Shown one piece after another: positions 7,735 through 15,386 of a stretch of DNA of 40,746 bases; the stretch's first letter is position 1; the number at the start of each line of letters is the position of its first letter. The notes under the pieces were generated by a model. That model ran no database searches, was not told the origin of the DNA, and worked only from the letters and a program-made list of their open reading frames with translations. The DNA comes from a virus. Location of the stretch: IMG/VR virus record IMGVR_UViG_3300046474_000606, positions 1 to 40,746 of that record; one strand, written 5' to 3'. The position numbers and the translations under genes were made by a program.

Positions 7735-7762
7735 TAATTAATCCTATAGGTTAACTAGTCAA
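7735..7762 (-). promoter_or_regulatory. Predicted leftward early promoter (pL-like)
   Basis: Read on the minus strand, a TTGACT -35 box (7757-7762) precedes an AATTAT or TAATTA -10 box (7734-7740) by 16-17 bases. The start point would be about 30 bases before the first gene of the left operon. The spacer and -10 are covered by an operator-like palindrome, consistent with repression by the prophage repressor. Confidence 0.65.
7738..7754. promoter_or_regulatory. Predicted repressor operator, left
   Basis: The 17-bp site TTAATCCTATAGGTTAA fits the pattern TTAACC-N5-GGTTAA, with a central perfect CCTATAGG. It overlaps the left promoter. Two further sites of the same pattern lie upstream of the Cro-like gene. 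A weaker copy (AATACC-N5-GGTTGT) lies at 7767-7783, about 29 bp away centre to centre. Confidence 0.6.
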
Positions 7763-7818
7763 CAAAAATACCTTCTAGGTTGTTTTTTTTGGTTTTGGGC
7801 AGACGCCCCTCGTTCCAT

Positions 7819-7849
7819 TTGACAGTGCTTACCTACTGCGGCGTATAGT
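7819..7849 (+). promoter_or_regulatory. Possible promoter of the ATPase/TOPRIM operon
   Basis: A consensus TTGACA (7819-7824) is followed after 19 bases by TATAGT (7844-7849). The spacing is longer than ideal. The position, about 70 bases before the GTG start of the ATPase gene, and the lack of an overlapping operator suggest expression from the lysogen independent of the repressor. Confidence 0.4.
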
Positions 7850-7916
7850 GGCATAATGATTTTATGCATTTTTTTGGTTTCGAATTTTGTCGCAGTACTT
7901 CAGGGAGAAAAGCGGC

Positions 7917-9302
7917 GTGGAAAAAGTTAATTTCAAGAGAATTTCTTTAGAGGGAATGTATGAGCGCTATGATTTAAATATTGACTTCCATGAAAGTCTG
8001 AATGTTTTGCACGGCCAAAACGGGACTGGGAAATCAACGCTTATCCATATACTTGCCAATATGGCAAATAGAGACTTTCTTCGATTTTCTTATTTGGAGT
8101 TCGTAAGGATTCGAGTTGATTATTCGAATGGAAGATATGTTGAAATTTTAAAGGATGAGGAGAAGGATTCACTCCGCGTGTTGTCTCCAGGTAATCTTTT
8201 GCAGTCGGATTTTACCTTTAGTAGAACAGATGCATTGAAGTTTCTTACTGCGATGGATGATGATAGGAATAAAGAGCATTATTCTGATTTAATCGCTCGG
8301 CAGGACTCGTTCATAGAGATTAATGCTGTTCCGGAAATTAAGACATCTTATTTTCCAGCTTTTCGAACGATGCTCGAAGCATGGTCAAGCCAATTTGAAG
8401 ATGAAGTTCGTAAATATAGACCATCAATGCATCATAGTATTCCTGCGCAAAGAGTTACTTCTTTTGCAAGGAACTTGTTTGGTAAGTTTTTGCCCGTAAT
8501 TAACTATCCATCTCCGCTTAGTATTGAAAATAACTTGCGAGAGGAAATAAGGGACGCACATCTCAAGATTGCACGGTATGAGAGTTCTGTTTTTTCAGAA
8601 TCTTTTGTCAAGGTGTTTTCGGCTATTTTAAGTGATGTGCAAGGCACTGCGCAGGAGGCTGAGCGGCTCCTTGAAGAAATCTCTGAACTTACAACTGAGA
8701 CAGCACTTAATAAAATAGCCAATCTTGAAGGGCCATCCTATGCGTATGCTCAACTTCAGCATTTAGTTGGTAGGAGTCGTGAGTCTAAGGAGTTGGCGAG
8801 TTCGGCTACCGGAGCACTTACTGTTTATAGAAATGCGTTGAAAGAGCGTCGAGATTTTCAAGTCAATATTTTCGCACAAATTGATAAATATTTTGATGCC
8901 GTAAACGCTTTCTTGGAACAGAAAGAGCTTCGTTACGTGCCAGACTCTAATAGACGGATTCCAAAGGTAGGGTTGAAGTTCAAAGATGGAACTTGGAGCA
9001 GTATACGTGTAATGTCCTCAGGTGAGCGACAGTTGCTAACAATGCTCTATGCTGTAACAAAGATGAGTGCCGATTCATTGGTGTTGATTGATGAACCGGA
9101 GTTGTCTCTTCATATCGATTGGCAGGAAGAGTTATTAAGTAAAATGATGGCCCAGCTTGGTGGGCGTCAGATCATAGTTTGCACCCATTCTCCATCAATC
9201 GCATCTAACTATGAAGACTTCATGATCGAAGTCGTTCCTGTACTAACGAAGAGTTCTACACCAAGAAGTGAGATTTCTGATGATGATGAGGAACTCATCT
9301 GA
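7917..9302 (+). CDS. AAA/ABC-type ATPase of a PARIS-like defence pair (AriA-like)
   Basis: This 461-residue protein has all hallmarks of an SMC/OLD-like ABC ATPase. Walker A is GQNGTGKST (33-41), the signature MSSGERQ (366-372), Walker B LVLIDEPE with D392/E393, and the H-loop THSP with H424. The middle (about 190-340) is helical and coiled-coil prone. The GTG start at 7917 has AGGGAG nine bases upstream; a TTG at 7887 lacks such a site. The next gene is a DUF4435 TOPRIM protein in a TGATG overlap. That pairing is the layout of PARIS, where the ATPase senses phage anti-restriction proteins and releases the toxic nuclease. The gene is markedly AT-rich against the phage. Another ATPase + DUF4435 defence type is possible. 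Confidence 0.85.
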   Translation: MEKVNFKRISLEGMYERYDLNIDFHESLNVLHGQNGTGKSTLIHILANMANRDFLRFSYLEFVRIRVDYSNGRYVEILKDEEKDSLRVLSPGNLLQSDFTFSRTDALKFLTAMDDDRNKEHYSDLIARQDSFIEINAVPEIKTSYFPAFRTMLEAWSSQFEDEVRKYRPSMHHSIPAQRVTSFARNLFGKFLPVINYPSPLSIENNLREEIRDAHLKIARYESSVFSESFVKVFSAILSDVQGTAQEAERLLEEISELTTETALNKIANLEGPSYAYAQLQHLVGRSRESKELASSATGALTVYRNALKERRDFQVNIFAQIDKYFDAVNAFLEQKELRYVPDSNRRIPKVGLKFKDGTWSSIRVMSSGERQLLTMLYAVTKMSADSLVLIDEPELSLHIDWQEELLSKMMAQLGGRQIIVCTHSPSIASNYEDFMIEVVPVLTKSSTPRSEISDDDEELI

Positions 9303-10237
9303 TGGAGTTGAAATACGATATATCCGAATACATCGTGATGGCTAGAATGAGCTCTAAAGTTCGTATCCTCGTAGAGGGTAAGGATGATCGAGGGCATGTG
9401 CTTAATCTATTGAATAAACTTGCGCCTAAAGCGAGGCTTAAGGTTGATACGGCAATTGATGTTGTTGGTGATTGCAATGTAACTCGTAATAATAATCGGG
9501 CGAAGATCGAGAAAATTCACGCGCACTGCAAAGAAAAGCAATCGCATCGTAAGCTGTTTTTTTTATGTGATAGAGAGTTTCGTAATTTCCTTGTAAGTGA
9601 AAAAATTGAAGAGTCAGTTAATGGTCATGAAGTTGATGGTAATCTTTCATGGACTTTGGGGCACTCGATTGAGAACTACTTTTTAAGCCCGGTAATGCTC
9701 GCGGAGGGATTTCGATTTTTGAGTGGCTCGGGAAGTAAAAGCGAAGCTGTGGATTTGTTTTCTGATTTTTTTGATGACTCAGTGCGTAAAATCGCAGCAA
9801 TAACTTTAGCTGCCAAAGACCTTAATTGTGCAAATTTCCCATGCTCAATCGTGCGATGGGACAATATTGTATTGAATGAAGGAACTATTGATTTTGGCTT
9901 CCGGCGTGATACTGGTCGAGAAGCCTTTTATGAGAAGTTTGTCTCGACGTACGAGGCGTTTTTGTTGATAGTGGAGCGGACGCCTGTTGATGTTTGTGCT
10001 CGACTTTGTAGGGGGCATACAGCGGTTCTGATCTTGCAGCGATTATTTGCAGCTTGTCTCTATGAGTCAGGTAAAGCTCAAGAGGAAGATTTAGCTCGAT
10101 ACGATGCCAATATGTTTAATAACGTTTCAGAACATATTATTTCGTCAGCTCTCTCAGAGGCTTGGATAAGCAAGATTGCAGTAGGTGGGTCACATTACCC
10201 TCAACCGCTTGTTCAACTAGTTATAGATGCTGCGTAA
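9302..10237 (+). CDS. DUF4435 TOPRIM-like effector of a PARIS-like pair (AriB-like)
   Basis: This 311-residue protein overlaps the ATPase stop by one base. TOPRIM-type acidic motifs are visible: VEGKDD with E25, and FLCDREF with D90 and E92. The DUF4435 block GHSIENYFLS (120-129) follows. In PARIS, AriB is held by the ATPase AriA and, once triggered by an anti-restriction protein such as Ocr, acts as a nuclease on tRNA. The same function here is inferred from family and pairing only. The C-terminal half is helical and unassigned. Base composition equals that of the ATPase gene, so both came together. Confidence 0.82.
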   Translation: MELKYDISEYIVMARMSSKVRILVEGKDDRGHVLNLLNKLAPKARLKVDTAIDVVGDCNVTRNNNRAKIEKIHAHCKEKQSHRKLFFLCDREFRNFLVSEKIEESVNGHEVDGNLSWTLGHSIENYFLSPVMLAEGFRFLSGSGSKSEAVDLFSDFFDDSVRKIAAITLAAKDLNCANFPCSIVRWDNIVLNEGTIDFGFRRDTGREAFYEKFVSTYEAFLLIVERTPVDVCARLCRGHTAVLILQRLFAACLYESGKAQEEDLARYDANMFNNVSEHIISSALSEAWISKIAVGGSHYPQPLVQLVIDAA

Positions 10238-10269
10238 TTTATCTAAAGTTGATGCTCGGTGTGAAAATA

Positions 10270-10917
10270 TCAGAGATCTGAAATTTTCCACCGTGCTCGA
10301 CCGCAAATAGTCCATTCCTCTGACATCTTAATAATTCGATCTGGCCAATCTGGATTTAGTGCAAATAAATATTGTTCATTACCTTCTTGCTTCAATTGTT
10401 TGAGCGTAGCTGCCTGATCCCTGGTTCTCTTGGCTGCAACGAAATGGCCAGGTAGTGCATCAAGCGCAGGATCGATGACAATCTTATCGCCTTCCAAAAA
10501 TTTCGGCTCCATGCTGATCCCTTCGACTCGTAAAATAAATGCTTTTGGGCCGACAGGGCCTGGAGCATCTATCCACTCCTCAGCATCTCTAGGGTCGAAA
10601 CTTCCATGGGCTTCGCACCAAGCCCCTGCTGCTATTGATCCAATTACTGGCAGCTTACGTCCGGTATGACTCAGCACCGTCGCATTGTTGAATTCGCCTA
10701 TGCCATAGGGCATGTCGAGATATCCTTCGTGAAGCTGTAAAGCCTTTTCAATCTCGCGAGCAATCTGATCGCCAATACCTTTAGTGGGATTCTTGCCCCC
10801 AAATGCACTCACCTGAGCTGGGGCTTTACCCAATTTGTCAGCGATATCAGTCAGTCGGAGCTTTTGTTCCGCCAAGACCCTTCGGAAATTGTTGAGTCGA
10901 GTATCTGAAATTTTCAT
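10270..10917 (-). CDS. cI: Prophage repressor, CI/LexA-like (S24 peptidase fold)
   Basis: This 215-residue repressor keeps the prophage silent and should self-cleave during the SOS response. An N-terminal helix-turn-helix spans about residues 20-45 (LTDIADKLGKAPAQVSAFGG). The C-terminal S24 domain shows the cleavage site at A97-G98, the catalytic Ser in VEGISMEP (S135) and the Lys dyad partner in ATLKQL (K173). It is transcribed away from the Cro-like gene, with two 17-bp operator-like sites in the 97-bp gap. It converges on the TOPRIM gene with only 32 bases between stops. The cleavable form implies induction by DNA damage. Confidence 0.93.
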   Translation of the reverse strand: MKISDTRLNNFRRVLAEQKLRLTDIADKLGKAPAQVSAFGGKNPTKGIGDQIAREIEKALQLHEGYLDMPYGIGEFNNATVLSHTGRKLPVIGSIAAGAWCEAHGSFDPRDAEEWIDAPGPVGPKAFILRVEGISMEPKFLEGDKIVIDPALDALPGHFVAAKRTRDQAATLKQLKQEGNEQYLFALNPDWPDRIIKMSEEWTICGRARWKISDL

Positions 10918-10935
10918 GTGTCGATTCTGGTTGAA

Positions 10936-10952
10936 TTAACCTCACTGGTGAA
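10936..10952. promoter_or_regulatory. Predicted repressor operator, right 1
   Basis: TTAACCTCACTGGTGAA matches TTAACC-N5-GGTTAA at 11 of the 12 arm positions. It lies 18 bases before the repressor start, where it could control repressor transcription. Confidence 0.6.
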
Positions 10953-10966
10953 TATCCATTTTGGTG

Positions 10967-10995
10967 TTGCAAAAAATAACCAATAAGGTTAAATT
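10967..10995 (+). promoter_or_regulatory. Predicted rightward early promoter (pR-like)
   Basis: TTGCAA (10967-10972) and TAAATT (10990-10995) are separated by 17 bases and would start transcription about a dozen bases before the Cro-like ATG. The operator at 10976-10992 covers the spacer and -10 box, as in repressed phage promoters. Confidence 0.6.
10976..10992. promoter_or_regulatory. Predicted repressor operator, right 2
   Basis: ATAACCAATAAGGTTAA contains the perfect palindrome TAACC-AATAA-GGTTA. It is the best-conserved of the three sites of pattern TTAACC-N5-GGTTAA and sits over the rightward promoter. Confidence 0.65.
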
Positions 10996-11014
10996 TGGTT
11001 GAGAGGTACACCAA

Positions 11015-11248
11015 ATGAATCTGCGCGAATACATCAACCATTTAAATTCTGGGGAGCTTGCGTCTTACGCCGAGCGCTGCAGGATTGCTGTGAGCTACCT
11101 ACGTTTTCACGTCAAATACGCGAGCAAGGACCCTAGCGTCACATTGATCAAGTCCCTGGCCCGCGAAAGCGATGGCTGTGTCTCACTAGCTGAGGTACTG
11201 GAGCATTTCGGTATTACTGAAAATCCATCTACAACGGATGCAGCATAG
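11015..11248 (+). CDS. Cro-like small DNA-binding regulator
   Basis: This 77-residue protein is divergent from the repressor and first on the rightward transcript, the position of Cro. The helical N-terminal 60 residues contain ELASYAERCRIAVSYLRFHV and SLAEVLEHFGI, compatible with a YdaS/Cro-like helix-turn-helix, although the match is not strong enough to name a family. A GAGAGG site lies 8 bases before the ATG. It probably competes with CI for the shared operators. Confidence 0.68.
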   Translation: MNLREYINHLNSGELASYAERCRIAVSYLRFHVKYASKDPSVTLIKSLARESDGCVSLAEVLEHFGITENPSTTDAA

Positions 11249-11581
11249 CTAGAAAAAAGGCGACCCAAAGGCCGCCCAGTTCCTCCCGGCACGCACCACC
11301 ACAGCGCTGTCGGGTCGCGGTAAAGGTAGGCGGGCACACCACATGCTAACCACCTCTCTTTATCGCGCTTTTCCAAGGCACGGAATGCCTTGGTGTTGCT
11401 GCCTTTTCCACCACAGATTGGGCAGCGGTTGCGCCAGGGGTGAGCAACGGATTGCTCGCCCCGGCACGGTGCCGGTGTCGATCCTGAAGATCTAGCCGGC
11501 GTTTGGGCCCTTTCAAGCCACGCGGCAAATGTACCACCACTGCATGTCGCGCGGCACTGGCAACTTATAAGGATTAATGCC
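11249..11581. other. 333-bp structured region without a supported gene
   Basis: No rightward gene is supported between the Cro-like and CII-like genes. The region holds a strong minus-strand terminator (11253-11276), a perfect hairpin with arms CCAAGGCA/TGCCTTGG (11373-11393), an 11-bp stem with one wobble pair (11437-11462), and a 15-bp palindrome CCGGCACGGTGCCGG (11461-11475). A minus-strand reading through it contains protein-like stretches (ICGGKGS, WLACGVPAYLYRDP, GRPLGRLF), but it runs through the terminator and on across the Cro-like gene. It may be a non-coding RNA or a gene remnant. Confidence 0.6.
11253..11276 (-). terminator. Strong intrinsic terminator of a minus-strand transcript
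   Basis: In minus-strand RNA the arms GGCGGCC and GGUCGCC pair over 7 bp with one G-U, close a UUUG loop and are followed by six U. In plus-strand RNA the stem has an A-C mismatch and no U-tract. Transcription therefore ends here leftward, implying a minus-strand RNA starting somewhere to the right of 11276. Confidence 0.75.
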
Positions 11582-12100
11582 ATGAGCCGAATCGCTCTGA
11601 GTTCTGTTGAGCGGGCGCAGCGGGAAGTCCTGCCGCTCGACCTCGCGCTTTACCACGCCGCTCGGGACTATCCGGGCGGCGCTGCTGCTATCGCCGCCAC
11701 CACCGGCAGAAACACCACCACGTTGCAGCACAAACTCTCTCCAACCCATCCCAGCCACACGGTGAACATTCAGGAGTTCGGCGAGATCCTGGAGTTGACC
11801 AAGGATCGCCGCATTCTGGATGCAGTGCATGCGTTGGTTGGTGACACGACTTGGCAGGAACTGGCCGAGGCGTACACCAACGACATGCCCGAGACACTGA
11901 CCACTGGCATTGCCGGGTATTTTCGGCAGGTGGCGGACCTGGCCGATACCTGGGCCAAGAGTATTGGCGATGGGGTGGTATCAGACGAGGAGCTGGCTGC
12001 GATTCGCCTGCAGGTGTTTCGCGGGATTCGAGGGCTGTTGGGGATGTTCAACCGCGCCACGTATGTCAACCAGACGACGCGGGGTGCTGACCTTGGCTGA
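11582..12100 (+). CDS. CII-family phage regulatory protein (P2-type)
   Basis: This 172-residue protein fits the phage regulatory protein CII/CP76 family found in P2-like and Pseudomonas prophages. The N-terminal part includes ALYHAARDYPGGAAAIAATTG, then NTTTLQHKLSP in which a helix-turn-helix presents the recognition helix. A long helical C-terminal half follows (VADLADTWAKSIGDGVVSDEE). It probably influences the choice of lysogeny or early replication gene expression. An AAGGA site precedes the ATG. The following zinc-finger gene starts before this gene ends. Confidence 0.88.
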   Translation: MSRIALSSVERAQREVLPLDLALYHAARDYPGGAAAIAATTGRNTTTLQHKLSPTHPSHTVNIQEFGEILELTKDRRILDAVHALVGDTTWQELAEAYTNDMPETLTTGIAGYFRQVADLADTWAKSIGDGVVSDEELAAIRLQVFRGIRGLLGMFNRATYVNQTTRGADLG

Positions 12101-12320
12101 CATTGCGGATTTCGCTAATGACCTGGTGCAGGAGCGTCTCGATCAGGCGCTGGCTGCACGGAATGCCGCCAAGTCTGCGTCGGTGGTTCATTCGTTTTTG
12201 TTCTGCGAAGGGTGCGACGACCCGATCCCTGAGGGGCGCCGAGTGGCGTTACCGGGCTGCACGCAGTGCGTGCAGTGCCAGTCGATCGATGAGTTGCGGG
12301 AGGCTCGCCATGCTCGATGA
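12093..12320 (+). CDS. TraR/DksA-type zinc-finger protein
   Basis: The 75-residue protein begins MADIADFANDL if started at the TTG at 12093, which has a GGGG site 8 bases upstream; a GTG at 12084 is an alternative. A four-cysteine zinc finger is visible (FCEGC, then CTQC about 18 residues later), preceded by a helical hairpin. This is the short phage version of DksA/TraR, which binds the secondary channel of RNA polymerase and shifts promoter choice without ppGpp. The gene overlaps both neighbours. Confidence 0.85.
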   Translation: MADIADFANDLVQERLDQALAARNAAKSASVVHSFLFCEGCDDPIPEGRRVALPGCTQCVQCQSIDELREARHAR

Positions 12321-14526
12321 GGTGTTGGGGCAATTCGCAGATTATGGCCTTGAGCCGGAACAGCCACTTATCTTCGGCAAGCTGACTCGCTGTAAAACCG
12401 CGCAGGACAAGGGCAAGGAGAAGAATGGTTGGTATGTTGTTCACGAGCATCGCACTGAGAAGGACGAAACGCTGATCTTTGGCAGCTTTGGTGATTGGCG
12501 TTCGGGAGAAACGCAGAAGATCAAAGTGAAGGCCGGGCGCATGTCGCCAGAAGAGCGGGAGGTGATGCGCGCACGGCAAGAGGAAGCCAAGCGTCGTGCT
12601 GCCGAGATCGCAGCCAATGCGGCGCGTCGTGCGGCGAATCGGGCAGCGGGGTTGTTCAAACGCATGCCGGAGAAGGGGCGAAGCGATTACCTGGATCGAA
12701 AGCAAATTGTTGGCTTCGGCGTTCGCTATGCACCGCGCTCCGGCGCGTTTTTGGTGCCTATGTGCAACGTGCGGGATCAGGTTGTCGGGCTGCAAGTGAT
12801 CTTTCCGGCCAAGCAGGAAGACACCGGTCGGGACAAGTCCTATTGGCCTTACGGCATGTCGAAAGAGGGTGCCTTTCACCTGATCGGGCCGCACCCGGAG
12901 CCGGGCGAGCCGGTGTTGGTTTGTGAGGGCTACGCCACCGGCGCCAGCCTGCACATGGCGACTTCGCTGGCGGTGGCCATCGCCTTTGATGCGGGCAATT
13001 TGCTGGTGGTGTGCAAGGCCATGCGCGAGCGTTTCCCCGGTTGCCCGCTGATTGTTTGCCGGGATGATGACTGGAGGACCAAGCGGCCGAATGGCGAGCC
13101 CTGGAACCCCGGTGAAGAGAAGGCGAGCAACGCGGCTTTGATCGTCGGTGGCCAGGTGGTCGCGCCGATCTTTTCCGGCGAGCGGGAGGACAAGTGGACC
13201 GACTTTAATGATCTGCATGTTGCCGAAGGTTTGGAGGCGGTGCGCCGCCAGGTGTTGGCGGTGGTCAAGCCGCCGGCCGCGGGTGGTTGGAAGGACATGC
13301 TGGCTCGCAGTGAAAGCGGTGCCTTGATTGCGCATATGCAGAATGTCGAATTGATCCTTGGTAACGATGAGCGTTGGGCCGGAGTGATTGGCTACAGCGT
13401 GTTCAGTTCGAAGATCATCAAGCTGCGTGCCGCACCTTATGGTGGCGGTGCGGGTGACTGGGCTGACATTGATGATATGCGGGTGATGAAGTGGCTCGCG
13501 CAGCAATACAACCTGCGGGTCAAGGCGTCTCATGTGATCGAGGCGGTCAGTGTGGTCGCGCATGATCACGCCTTTCACCCGGTGCGTGAGTACCTGGAAA
13601 AGCTAGTGTGGGATCGCGTGCCTCGGCTGGAAAGCTGGTTGACTGACGTACTCGGGGTTGAGGCCAGTGAGTATTCGGCCAAGGTGGGCAAGCGTTGGCC
13701 GATCTCGGCGGTGGCTCGGGTGATGCGCCCGGGCTGCAAGGCTGACTCGGTGATGATCCTCGAAGGCGGGCAGGGTGAGGGTAAGTCCACGGCGATGGGG
13801 ATTCTTGGCGGCGAGTGGTTTATGGACACGCCGTTTGCCTTGGGCGACAAGGACAGTTTTCAGGCGATTCGCGGTAAGTGGATTGTCGAGCTGGGGGAGC
13901 TGGATAGCTTCAACAAGGCCGAGAGTACGAAGGCCAAGCAGTTCTTTTCGGCCTCCACCGATACCTACCGCGAGAGCTACGGCCGCAGAACGAATGACGT
14001 GCCACGCCAGTGTGTGTTCGTGGGTACCACCAACCAGGAGGAATACCTGAAGGACGCCACGGGCAACCGGCGTTATTGGCCGGTGTTCTGCAACAAGGTG
14101 GACCTGGACGCCCTGCGCGAGATCCGTGACCAGTTATGGGCCGAGGCGGTGTTTTGCTATGAGGCCGGTGATATCTGGTGGGTGACCAAGGATGAGTCGG
14201 CGATGTTTGGCGAGGCGCAGGATGAGCGGTTTGTGGTGGACGAGTGGGAGGGGCTGATTCTGACTTGGCTGGAGGAGTCGCAGATCGGCGAAACCACCAC
14301 CGGCAACGACATTCTGAGCCAGGCGCTCAAGTTGGATTACGGCCACTGGGGTAAGCCGGAGCAGATGCGCGTCGGGGCGATCATGCATCGGCTTGGTTGG
14401 CGCAAGAAGCGTTTGACGGCTTTGGCCAAAAGCGGGGTGCGGCCATGGGCTTATCAGAAGCCTGACACCTGGGGGCGTTGTACTGCATTGCGGCAGGCGC
14501 CGATTGAGGAGCCTTGCTTTGATTAA
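12310..14526 (+). CDS. TOPRIM primase-helicase (VapE/D5-like)
   Basis: This 738-residue protein joins a primase TOPRIM domain to a helicase. TOPRIM signatures are VCEGYATGAS (E206) and VCRDDDW (D252-D254), then TDFNDLHV near 297-304. The VapE/D5-like ATPase has Walker A GGQGEGKST (486-494) and Walker B IVELGELD (525-532). It should unwind and prime phage DNA. I chose the ATG at 12310 because GGGAGG lies 6 bases before it; a longer reading would overlap the whole zinc-finger gene. A repeat-rich region that could be its origin lies 360 bases downstream of its stop. Confidence 0.92.
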   Translation: MLDEVLGQFADYGLEPEQPLIFGKLTRCKTAQDKGKEKNGWYVVHEHRTEKDETLIFGSFGDWRSGETQKIKVKAGRMSPEEREVMRARQEEAKRRAAEIAANAARRAANRAAGLFKRMPEKGRSDYLDRKQIVGFGVRYAPRSGAFLVPMCNVRDQVVGLQVIFPAKQEDTGRDKSYWPYGMSKEGAFHLIGPHPEPGEPVLVCEGYATGASLHMATSLAVAIAFDAGNLLVVCKAMRERFPGCPLIVCRDDDWRTKRPNGEPWNPGEEKASNAALIVGGQVVAPIFSGEREDKWTDFNDLHVAEGLEAVRRQVLAVVKPPAAGGWKDMLARSESGALIAHMQNVELILGNDERWAGVIGYSVFSSKIIKLRAAPYGGGAGDWADIDDMRVMKWLAQQYNLRVKASHVIEAVSVVAHDHAFHPVREYLEKLVWDRVPRLESWLTDVLGVEASEYSAKVGKRWPISAVARVMRPGCKADSVMILEGGQGEGKSTAMGILGGEWFMDTPFALGDKDSFQAIRGKWIVELGELDSFNKAESTKAKQFFSASTDTYRESYGRRTNDVPRQCVFVGTTNQEEYLKDATGNRRYWPVFCNKVDLDALREIRDQLWAEAVFCYEAGDIWWVTKDESAMFGEAQDERFVVDEWEGLILTWLEESQIGETTTGNDILSQALKLDYGHWGKPEQMRVGAIMHRLGWRKKRLTALAKSGVRPWAYQKPDTWGRCTALRQAPIEEPCFD

Positions 14527-14884
14527 ACGAATCGATGAGATGCTGAAGCTGTGGGCGCAGGACCTGCATTCGCCGATGGCTGATGACTATGGCGGGGCGA
14601 GTGGCGGGAACATGATTGCCATGCTGATGGAGTGCAAGGGCGAGCTGATACGCGGTACGCGGGGCAGTCGGGTGTTGTTGGATGAGTCGGCGGATATTGA
14701 GTTGATCGTCAATAAGCACCTGGCACCTGAGTTGGCTGTGGTTGTGCGGGAGCACTACTGCAACCATGAAAGCTTTCTCTCGCAGAAGATGCTGCACTGT
14801 GGGTGTAGCGCGCCGACCTACTACCGTCGGTTGCATGATGCCCACGTGAACATCGAAGGCTTGCTGATGGGGAAGGCTGCATGA
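14519..14884 (+). CDS. Putative late-gene regulator (Q/RinA/ArpU-like)
   Basis: This 121-residue protein starts at a TTG with a GAGGAG site at ideal spacing, overlapping the primase stop. The start reads MIKRIDEML, and the C-terminal third forms a sigma-region-4-like helix-turn-helix (LSQKMLHCGCSAPTYYRRLHDAH). Proteins of this layout sit at the end of phage replication modules and control late genes, either as activators or as antiterminators. The many terminator-like hairpins in the late operon favour antitermination, but this is inference. Confidence 0.75.
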   Translation: MIKRIDEMLKLWAQDLHSPMADDYGGASGGNMIAMLMECKGELIRGTRGSRVLLDESADIELIVNKHLAPELAVVVREHYCNHESFLSQKMLHCGCSAPTYYRRLHDAHVNIEGLLMGKAA

Positions 14885-14912
14885 CCCTTGGCGTCGATCC
14901 GTCTGCCACTGC

Positions 14913-15187
14913 CCTACTGTCCGGCCTTGTCCTACTGCCATTTAGGCTAGTAGGACAGGTGCAGGCTTCGTCTTTGCTGAGGTGTCCTACTGTCCAACCT
15001 TCACCCGCGTCATGCACACATGAGCGTAGCGGGCACGTATTCGCGCCCATGGCGCGCACGCGTGCTTTTAGCTTTTTCTCTATACACGAGAGAAAAGTAA
15101 AAAAGGTAGGACAGTAGGGCAGAGGCACGAATTTAGGGGGCTTCAACTGTCCTACTTCGATTATGAATGGTGGGACAGTAGGACAGC
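14913..15187. repeat. Iteron-like TGTCCTAC repeats
   Basis: TGTCCTAC occurs at 14928, 14983 and 15148, and its complement GTAGGACA at 14950, 15106 and 15178. Partial copies lie at 14913, 15115 and 15172. Several are extended to TCCTACTGTCC or GGACAGTAGG. Six exact 8-mers within about 260 bp is far above chance. Confidence 0.75.
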
Positions 15188-15356
15188 GCCGGAGGCGCTG
15201 AAAGCCGAAATAAAGATATTCACCGACATTGCCTAGACGTAGCCCAGACATTCACCGGGTGGCATTAAAGTGGGGTTGCTGCCATGAGAATCCACCTGTA
15301 AAAAGTAGTCATCTTCGATAGGTGCGGCAGCGGAAAGCGGCAGGCACCACACCACC

Positions 15357-15381
15357 AAAACCCGGCCTTGCGCCGGGTTTT
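15357..15381. terminator. Bidirectional terminator
   Basis: Arms AAAACCCGGC and GCCGGGTTTT enclose a CTTGC loop. The flanking A and T runs give a U-tract on both strands. It ends the early rightward transcript and the membrane-protein gene that approaches from the right. Confidence 0.85.
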
Positions 15382-15386
15382 GGCGT

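Larger units (their letters stand above)
14885..15386. other. 500-bp repeat-rich region without genes
   Basis: No protein-coding gene is supported here. The region contains six exact copies of TGTCCTAC in both orientations, a GC-rich core around 15040-15062 and an AT-rich 8-bp stem-loop at 15074-15096 (arms TTTTCTCT/AGAGAAAA). It ends in a bidirectional terminator. Its place just after the primase-helicase suggests a replication origin. Confidence 0.55.

Noticed and set aside
11107-11583. 158-codon minus-strand frame across the structured region
   Set aside because: Some text looks protein-like, but it runs through a strong terminator and the Cro-like gene and lacks a plausible start. It is kept as a finding on possible RNA or gene remnant, not as a gene.
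12115-13578. Long open frame on the minus strand (487 codons) opposite the primase-helicase
   Set aside because: It mirrors the GC-rich codons of the primase gene, has a low-complexity His/Arg-rich translation and no ribosome site.
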